Shown: one piece after another, positions 59,234-64,000 of the stretch
Layout: each line of letters opens with the position of its first letter
Numbering within the stretch: position 1 is the stretch's first letter
Assembly (NCBI RefSeq): GCF_964204645.1
Contig: NC_134035.1
Span: 9,486,501 to 9,550,500 of the forward strand
From: Tubulanus polymorphus
Lineage: Eukaryota > Nemertea > Palaeonemertea > Tubulaniformes > Tubulanidae
DNA: 64,000 bases
Direction of reading: 5' to 3'
Notes under the pieces: generated by a model
Told to the model about the DNA's origin: nothing
Databases searched by the model: none
What the model saw: the letters and a program-made list of their open reading frames with translations, nothing else
Program-made: the position numbers and the translations under genes

Positions 59234-59391
59234 AGGGGCCAGTCGCACAGTCATAGATTAGATTTAATCTAAGACCAACAGTTCTATTAAAGTCAATCTT
59301 ACAAACAACTTAAGACCGGATTTAAGACCACTTAGGATTTAAGACCACTTTTGGATTTAAGTCACGACTGTGCAACTGTGGGCCTAGTTGT
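59234..59391. mobile_element. Foldback MITE with GGCCAGTCGCACAGTC termini
   Basis: The left GGGGCCAGTCGCACAGTC pairs with the right GACTGTGCAACTGTGGGCC. The interior has ATTTAAGACCACTT repeats. Confidence 0.6.
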
Positions 59392-59767
59392 TTAAATCTT
59401 AGCGGGAATCTCGCAATTGGGTGAAACTATAATGCAGCTGTATCTTTTTAGATAGTAAAAGAGATAGTATTTTCCGCCGCGGTGTAACAAGCTATTACTT
59501 ATGTATAGTGTTTATTGCACATACAAATCGAAATAAAAATCCCCGATGGCAATTGACGGTTAGATAGAAAACCATCAGCAGTGAATACACCTACAACACT
59601 CAGTTCATGCGCGCATTCCTCTTCGATGATTGATTCAAATGAGTTATTTACAGCGCGTTCTTATTTACCACCGAACAACGAGCATCGCTTTCGATTTGTA
59701 TTCAGTTAATCGTCCATTAGCTACGTACAATAATCTAAAATAGTAGAACATTGACTTTTTACATACC

Positions 59768-59910
59768 TAAAACAATAAGCAGCGCGGTGCGTCGACTGAT
59801 TGAAGGCTTCTGGCTACTACTGCAGACGAACAATGACGCTCAAGCACACCAACACAATCGCTAGCGGAAGTGATGGTTTTCACCACGCCTAACGGTGTAT
59901 TCTGGGTAGA
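59768..59910 (-). other. Probable 5' untranslated exon of gelsolin-like copy B
   Basis: On the minus strand TTTTAG|GTATGT forms a donor at about 59767. About 170 nt upstream is a TATA-like CTATAAATAC, which would place initiation near 59905-59910. The exon would join to the acceptor at 58732. Confidence 0.4.
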
Positions 59911-59935
59911 ATTGATCTACATCCCTGCAGGATAA

Positions 59936-59945
59936 GTATTTATAG
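59936..59945 (-). promoter_or_regulatory. TATA-like box upstream of gelsolin-like copy B
   Basis: Minus-strand CTATAAATAC, positioned suitably upstream of the probable 5' UTR exon. No initiator motif was verified. Confidence 0.4.
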
Positions 59946-60449
59946 TATGATGATGCGTTCACGCAGCGAGAACGCTTCGTTTATTCTCTGGGCGTCGACA
60001 TTTCATCTTGTGTTTGTCGAGCAATCTGGGGTTATCCATCATAAATATTATAAAATTCCTAACATTCCATTTAACTTCATTTCTTATAATCTCATTATTT
60101 ATAATGGTATAGTGTAATATTTAGTGGTAATGAGTTGTTACTATTATTAATCGTATCGGGATAATTGATCCCACAGTTGGATCAATCGGCAGAGTCTAAA
60201 TAAACAAAATGAGGTTTTGCTTTTTCCCAAGTTACTGCGCCGTATTGGTGGTCAATAGGAGATTCACATGATCGACCCTCGAAGTTTGTAAATGCCCTGA
60301 TTAGTTTTGTGTAAGTCCCCGACACTGGAAAGCAAGCAAACTATGACGTCACAAGAAAGACCCCTATAGTCGTTTCTTCGACAGTAACGTCAACCATGTT
60401 GGTGACGTCGCAGTAATGGAAGTGACGAGTTTCAACTATCGTGGCCCAA

Positions 60450-60634
60450 TACAGTGGAACTTCGTTACGACAAACTTCAGGGGACTAGAAAATATGCCCC
60501 GTTATTACCGATAGTTCGGTATATCCAGTGCGAAATTAATGAAACTTTCCTATTTGGGACTAAAATCTAGCTTAATAACCGACAAATCGATAGAGTGTAT
60601 ATTATAAAGGTCGTTATAACGAGGCTCCAATGTA
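60450..60634. mobile_element. pogo/Tigger-like MITE
   Basis: TACAGTGGAACTTCGTTACGAC and TCGTTATAACGAGGCTCCAATGTA form the inverted ends. The interior GGACTAGAAAATATG and TATATCCAGTGCGAAATTAATG is shared with the other copies. Confidence 0.65.
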
Positions 60635-62029
60635 GAACGATCTGCTCAGACATTGGAGGTCCAGAGATCCCATCCCCGTAAGCGCGACCGCCCCAAAGCC
60701 AGAAGTCTTAGGTCGACCCCGCACTCACGACACACATATTAATACAATTTGATTAGATTCGATTTCTATTTTATTTTCAGGTATTTAATGAAGTTGTTTA
60801 TTTGCGGCATTTTGCATAAATCTGTTGGACGTTTCGTTAGAATGTTCGTATCTATAACAGTAACGCAGATAGAGACGACAGTCAAACAATCGACTATTCA
60901 CTTCGTATATAAGTATTGTAATATCTATTAGTCGTCGGAACCAAACTGCCTATTTGAATTGACTTTAGATTTCCTAAGGGAAATTAATCGATATATTCGG
61001 CGACGCGAACGCCTCAATCTTGGCTCCAACATATTCAAAACTGAAAAAGAGCCCTGTCGTTTGACGAAACGTTGAAGGATCTGAAATGAAACGAATCGAA
61101 CGAGAAGCCATTTTGAAAAGAAATCCGGATATCGGTGTCAACCACTTTCCACACGAACCGAACGAAATCCGACGAAAAACCTTAAAAAACGCTCTGATTT
61201 TGGTGGGTATACTTTATTGTATATTTTCTCTTGTCGGTTGATATATATATATTTAACCAGTAAAAAATATGTAACAATTATAAACTCGCTTTCCCTATAT
61301 ATACACCGTACATACTTATTAGATCTGCGAATAATGTTTAAAATATCAGATAAATTCTATCCATCCTGTTTTGATTATATACAATTAGGAGACCTTATAG
61401 AATTGAGATATTTCAGGAGTTAAAACGGTTTGAGATATTTTTATCATAATCGTTTATAAATATCGTTAAAATTGGGAATTCGAAAGAAGCTTTTTTTCAT
61501 TCAATCCGTGAATATAAACTTCTATTTATAAATTCACACGAAAATAGAAATTGCAATATAGATAATTCATTTCGACCTTCTTTGAATTTTCTTGAATCAT
61601 TAACAAGGCCAGTTTTATAGACCAATTTTAACTTGAACTCGGGGGTTCAGTCAGGCCCGCATGGGTTAGAGTCTTCGTTTTAGAGTGTATGATATAATCC
61701 GAAACTCACACGTCCTGTCGTATTGGCCGTCAAATGCGATATAGCTTGCCCTTAAGCGGCCAATATGACGCACGCGAAACCTCTGTATACAATTAATTAT
61801 AATAATATATTATTATGCTAGTTGGAGAATTCCAAATATATCTCGAACCTATAAAAAGACCTGTTTTAACTTTAGTACTTTGCTCAGCATCATTTTCCAA
61901 CGACCGACTTCCCCTATCCCCTAGGACGATATATATGTATTGCAAAGAACAGATCAGGAGATATCAGCAATCTGTCCATTATTGTCTATACATGACGACC
62001 AATGTCTATATGTCTAATATATGTGTATG

Positions 62030-62167
<138 letters not shown>

Positions 62168-62370
62168 TATAAAATGCAACTATTCATAACAAAATGTTTT
62201 TCCTTCGTTGTCATAAACATATATAACTTAAGGTTTATATATAATATGATAATTTCTAAATATGATTCTATAACATTGCATATAATTTCTACAGCAGTAG
62301 GTATAAAATGGTCGCTCGATTTGTTTAAATTCGTAAACATAAAAGACGAATACCGTTAAAAAAACACAGT

Positions 62371-62433
62371 TAGTTCCACAGGCGTGAGTTACAACTTTAA
62401 TTCTAAGATTTAACTCACAACCTGTGGAACCGG
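62371..62433. mobile_element. Short GTTCCACAG-family MITE
   Basis: The left AGTTCCACAGGCGTGAGTTA pairs with the right AACTCACAACCTGTGGAACC; about 63 bp, the smallest of the three copies. Confidence 0.55.
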
Positions 62434-62856
62434 TGTCCTTCAGTTCATCAAATAAGACGTTACTTTTTACTGCAATAATCAATCGTAAATTGTTGTACCT
62501 GTTGTATCTCGTGCACAGGACCCAATTTCACGAATTAAAATCAAAACTTTACTAAAATAATTTTTTTAATTGCGGAAAATAAACTTTCGTAAATCAAGCC
62601 ACTTTCACACAGCGTCAGGTTTTAGATTGAAATCCACTCGATAGCAAAACTAAGATTCACATCTGAAAAACATGATCTGAACTCTGCTTAACAAAGGCTT
62701 ACCAATATATAGTATAAGGGTTGATTCCGAGTCTAAAACAATGGAAAGAATTTTTCCAGCTCGTAAACAAGAAAACAGCCTTGTCATCAAGTTAGCCGTT
62801 AATCATTCCTATCACGCATGAACGAAAGTGGTACGAAAATCACAGAAGATACCACC

Positions 62857-63101
62857 GTCGCTTGCCAGGGTTTGATTGTCGCCCGCTGAAGCCAACACAT
62901 CTAGCCAATCAGATGCGTTTTTACCGGCACGACGTTTCGCTCAATAAATACCACGTATCTGATTGGCTAGATATATAGACTGGTGGGCGCTGAGCGGGAA
63001 CCTGTCCGCCCAAGAAATCTGGGGCAGTGTACTAGACCAAAGCAGGGTTTGCGGCCAGCGTGTGTTGGCGTGAGGGCAATCAAACCCTGGCAAGCGAGGA
63101 T
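62857..63101. mobile_element. Foldback MITE with TCGCTTGCCAGGGTTTGATT termini
   Basis: CGCTTGCCAGGGTTTGATTG near the left end is the exact complement of CAATCAAACCCTGGCAAGCG at the right. The same terminus occurs beside the ADAR start at about 34251 and 34611. Confidence 0.7.
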
Positions 63102-63355
63102 GAGAAGATACTTGAGAACCCACCCATTCCCGTCCCCGAAACGTCCCTTGCCTCATCAACAGTTTGTTCGTGCTATAATCCTTTTAAGACCTTCTTATCA
63201 ACGGATGTTCTTGAGTAAATAACTAGAGTTTCGCTTACTCGTGCGTGAGATACATGGCGGTATAATGCTGGTATATATACGCGATGTCTGGCTTACTATT
63301 GCCCGATAAATCCAATTTTATTTACTGACGATATCAGATCATTAGATCTCTCAGC

Positions 63356-64000
63356 TCAGAGCTTTGTAATGCAAAAATCATCGCCATCGATGTCGGCTTT
63401 CTCGGCGTCGTCCGCCGCAGAAGCGGCGGCGGCGGCATTAGATTTGGAATTATCGTCACGGTCGATATCGATGACGAACGACGACGGTGACGACGGTGCA
63501 TTGGGTGGGCTGTTCGTGTCTGATTTAGAGCGGGAAATATCGCTCGACGATTCGGTATTCACGTTCGTATTCGTCGACGACGACGACGGCGATTCCGGCG
63601 ACTGAGCAGACGACCGCCCGCTTATCGGCGTCGCTAAACTACCGGCGATTACGTCCTTGTCCACGTCCGTTTCCTCGATTACTTTAACCGGTGAATTAGT
63701 GTCCGATGATGAAACGTCATCGTTCTGACGATTATAAAGCGTCGCCGCTCGCTGCGCCGTATCGGACAGTAACGGGAAGGCGTCGTTTATCCGACTCGGC
63801 GGCTTGTCTCGTCCGGCGGCGATGCTTTGCGTTGCGAAATCGCCGCCGGATATTTTCGAAACGTGTTGCAGGCACGCGCGCGAAAAACTGCCCGACGAAG
63901 AGCGGGACGATAGCGACGAATTGTACGTATCGAACACCGGTCTGTCGCTTTTCACACTCGATAGTTCGCTTTCCGAATCGACGACCGCGTCGCCGGGCGT
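63356..64000 (-). CDS. C-terminal part of an unidentified Ser/Asp-rich protein (runs off the window)
   Basis: A minus-strand frame is open from the window edge (64000) to a TGA at 63356-63358, about 214 codons. It is dominated by Ser, Asp, Asn, Pro and Ala, with an acidic block (VIDIDRDDNSKS), an alanine run and the end GDDFCITKL. The last three residues (T-K-L) fit a class I PDZ-ligand pattern, which is weak evidence. A less repetitive part, SRACLQHVSKISGGDFATQS, is the best handle for a database search. The GC-rich codon use contrasts with the AT-rich flank and matches the real exons of the window, so it is very likely a genuine last exon. The product is not identified; the N-terminal portion lies outside. 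Confidence 0.6.
   Translation of the reverse strand, partial: TPGDAVVDSESELSSVKSDRPVFDTYNSSLSSRSSSGSFSRACLQHVSKISGGDFATQSIAAGRDKPPSRINDAFPLLSDTAQRAATLYNRQNDDVSSSDTNSPVKVIEETDVDKDVIAGSLATPISGRSSAQSPESPSSSSTNTNVNTESSSDISRSKSDTNSPPNAPSSPSSFVIDIDRDDNSKSNAAAAASAADDAEKADIDGDDFCITKL

Overview
This is nuclear DNA from an invertebrate animal. Genes are split by many GT-AG introns, coding exons are scattered through AT-rich non-coding sequence, and the introns and spacers are crowded with short foldback elements (MITEs), simple repeats and tRNA-derived fragments. Three gene sets are firmly recognisable: a four-jointed type Golgi kinase, an ADAR1-type RNA editing deaminase with Z-nucleic-acid-binding domains, and two three-repeat gelsolin-like proteins. 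Together they suggest a marine lophotrochozoan such as a mollusc, annelid or brachiopod; the species cannot be told from this window.

Layout. A tRNA-Glu(CTC) gene lies at 546-617 (+). The four-jointed homologue occupies about 1.5-12.1 kb (+), with coding exons at 1957-2794, 5774-5960, 6122-6286 and 11531-11945; an exon for the kinase N-lobe is not found. From 12.1 to 23.7 kb there are mostly repeats, one reverse-transcriptase remnant, and two orphan exon candidates (17686-17860 + and 18964-19150 -). ADAR spans 23742-34221 (-) in 12 coding exons that join in frame to a 1254-residue protein: three Z-alpha winged helices, a long disordered RG-rich linker, one dsRBD and a complete deaminase domain. 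From 34.2 to 46.4 kb lies a repeat-rich stretch with tandem repeats, two G-rich minisatellites inside a 4.45-kb inverted repeat, a piggyBac-type MITE, and a few weakly supported exons near 41.4-43.5 kb. Two paralogous gelsolin-like genes follow head to tail on the minus strand (46381-50885 and 52626-58697), each with 13 coding exons at the same positions. The window ends in the C-terminal exon of an unidentified Ser/Asp-rich protein (63356-64000, minus).

The genes do not form a pathway. Four-jointed acts in the Golgi on Fat/Dachsous cadherins, ADAR deaminates adenosines in double-stranded RNA, and the gelsolin-like proteins cap or sever actin. The most unusual features are the triple Z-alpha array of ADAR, with Z-alpha-2 and Z-alpha-3 sharing an intron position; a perfect ~302-bp palindrome in the four-jointed intron that should hold the missing exon; and hammerhead-ribozyme-like motifs in an inverted pair nested inside a pogo-like MITE. 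All coordinates and splice junctions were read by eye.
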